From Spirochaetaceae bacterium (GTDB taxonomy: Bacteria; Spirochaetota; Spirochaetia; Treponematales; Breznakiellaceae), in assembly GCA_031257075.1 (NCBI GenBank), contig JAIRPM010000072.1:1-5608 (forward strand): a DNA stretch of 5,608 nucleotides, written 5' to 3'. The position numbers and the translations under genes are program-made. This document shows positions 4,990-5,608 of this stretch, piece by piece. Every line of letters starts with the position of its first letter. The first letter of the stretch is position 1. A model generated the notes under the pieces. It searched no databases and was not told where the DNA came from. It saw only the letters and a list, made by a program, of their open reading frames with translations.

Positions 4990-5346
4990 GTTTCCAGCGG
5001 GGTAAATTATGTTTCCAGCGGGGTGAATTATGTTTCCAGCGGGGTGAATTAGGTTTCCAGCAAGGCGAATTATGTTTCCAGCAAGGTGAATTATGTTTTT
5101 GGCAAGGTGAATTAGGTTTCCAGCAAGGTGAATTATGTTTTTGGCAAGGTGAATTAGGTTTCCAGCAGGGTAAATTATGTTTCTAGCAAGGCGAATTATG
5201 TTTCCAGCAAGGTGAATTAGGTTTCCAGCAAGGTGAATTAGGTTTCCAGCAAGGTGAATTATGTTTCCAGCAAGGTGAATTAGGTTTCCAGCAGGGTGAA
5301 TTATGGTTCCAGCGGGGTGAATTAGGTTTCCAGCAGGGCGCATTAT
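4990..5346. repeat. Tandem array of 17 units of 21 bp
   Basis: Seventeen head-to-tail 21-base units fill exactly 357 bp with no indel and no spacer. A common unit is GTTTCCAGC followed by AAGGTGAATTAT. Variation is by substitution only: the last base is T in 10 units and G in 7; positions 10-11 are AA, AG or GG; units 6 and 8 carry TTG in place of CCA at positions 5-7; position 14 is C in units 4, 10 and 17; position 15 is A in units 1 and 9. Units 5-6 (5074-5115) equal units 7-8 (5116-5157), a 42-bp higher-order duplication. GG-type units cluster at the left end and in unit 16. The 4946-4989 stretch before it is C-rich (runs of 4-6 C) and holds no gene. Because 21 is a multiple of three, frames on both strands stay open (LCFQQGE on plus, IIHLAGN on minus), but substitutions spare neither frame, so coding is doubtful. 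Confidence 0.93.
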
Positions 5347-5402
5347 GGTTGGGGGGCGGCTATGCGCTAGACATAACGGGCGCGGCGAACTATATTTCGA
5401 CC

Positions 5403-5608
5403 ATGGCTGCGAAAAAGCTAAGGCTTTATCTTGATACATCGGTTATTAGTTACCTTGACCAGACCGACTCGCCTGAAAAGATGGCTGAGACGCGCCTGTT
5501 CTGGGAGAAACTCAAAGCGGGGGAATTTGAGATTGTTATTTCGGATGTTGTAAATGAAGAAATTGAAAATTGTGATGAACAAAAGAGAGAAGTGTTATTT
5601 GATTATCT
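5403..5608 (+). CDS. PIN-domain protein, N-terminal part (cut by window end)
   Basis: An open frame from ATG 5403 runs to the window end (68 complete codons). RLYLDTSVISYLDQ (7-20) is the first strand of a PIN-domain nuclease, with D11 the first metal-binding acid. EIVISDVVNEEIENC (44-58) supplies the second acidic position, probably E52 or E53. PIN proteins of this kind are usually VapC-like toxins that cleave RNA in a Mg-dependent way, paired with an antitoxin most often encoded just upstream. Here no antitoxin ORF lies in the 56 bases before the ATG or within the array; it may lie downstream or be lost. No Shine-Dalgarno sequence precedes the ATG, and the frame stays open upstream to the stop at 5184-5186 in the repeat array, so an earlier start (for example TTG at 5349) is possible. 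The last two acidic residues lie outside the window. Confidence 0.75.
   Translation, partial: MAAKKLRLYLDTSVISYLDQTDSPEKMAETRLFWEKLKAGEFEIVISDVVNEEIENCDEQKREVLFDY

Noticed and set aside
4986..5186. Plus-strand repeat protein (GFQQGEL repeats, 66 residues)
   Set aside because: It begins at a TTG without a ribosome site and ends at a stop created by one substitution inside a unit; composition suggests a by-product of the repeat.
4990..5346. CRISPR array
   Set aside because: Units are contiguous 21-mers with no unique spacers, so the structure is a plain tandem repeat; no Cas-like gene is present in the window.
4942..5439. Minus-strand repeat protein (AGNLIHL repeats, 165 residues)
   Set aside because: The frame is open mainly because 21 is a multiple of three. 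It overlaps the PIN gene, has no clear ribosome site, and substitutions in the units are not biased to silent positions in this frame.

Overview
The window looks like spirochaete DNA, most likely a Treponema-type gut lineage. This rests on family resemblance from memory and not on any search. The pointers are a short beta-barrel outer-membrane protein ending in Phe, a small lipoprotein of a style common in Treponema, an acetate kinase transcribed alone, and two kinds of repeat in the intergenic DNA.

Layout from left to right. At 30-611 (+) lies an outer-membrane beta-barrel protein with a signal peptide. At 608-844 there is a non-coding stretch rich in inverted repeats: a 46-bp CTAG-bounded palindromic element, a good intrinsic terminator, and two back-to-back hairpins beyond the 3' end of the next gene. 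At 845-2185 (-) lies acetate kinase (ackA), with a near-consensus promoter and an operator-like palindrome. At 2314-2359 a second copy of the 46-bp element sits between the divergent ackA and methyltransferase promoters. At 2422-3717 (+) lies a THUMP-domain RNA methyltransferase of the RlmL/YpsC type. At 3734-3853 (+) is a 39-codon ORF, perhaps a gene remnant. At 3904-4389 (+) is a lipoprotein with a consensus promoter. At 4472-4945 (+) is a conserved-looking soluble helical protein of unknown function. At 4990-5346 there is an array of 17 head-to-tail 21-bp units with no spacers and no indels. At 5403-5608 (+) a PIN-domain toxin-like gene begins and runs off the window.

The left half is ordinary: envelope protein, acetate and ATP metabolism, RNA modification. 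The right half (about 3.72-5.61 kb) looks accessory. It combines a lipoprotein, an unknown protein, a large tandem array and a PIN-domain gene with no antitoxin directly upstream. The most intriguing structure is the 21-bp array lying between the unknown gene and the PIN gene. It is bounded by complementary C-rich and G-rich arms and by matching in-phase half-units. Whether the array works as DNA, as RNA, or is simply an expanding minisatellite cannot be decided from this sequence alone.
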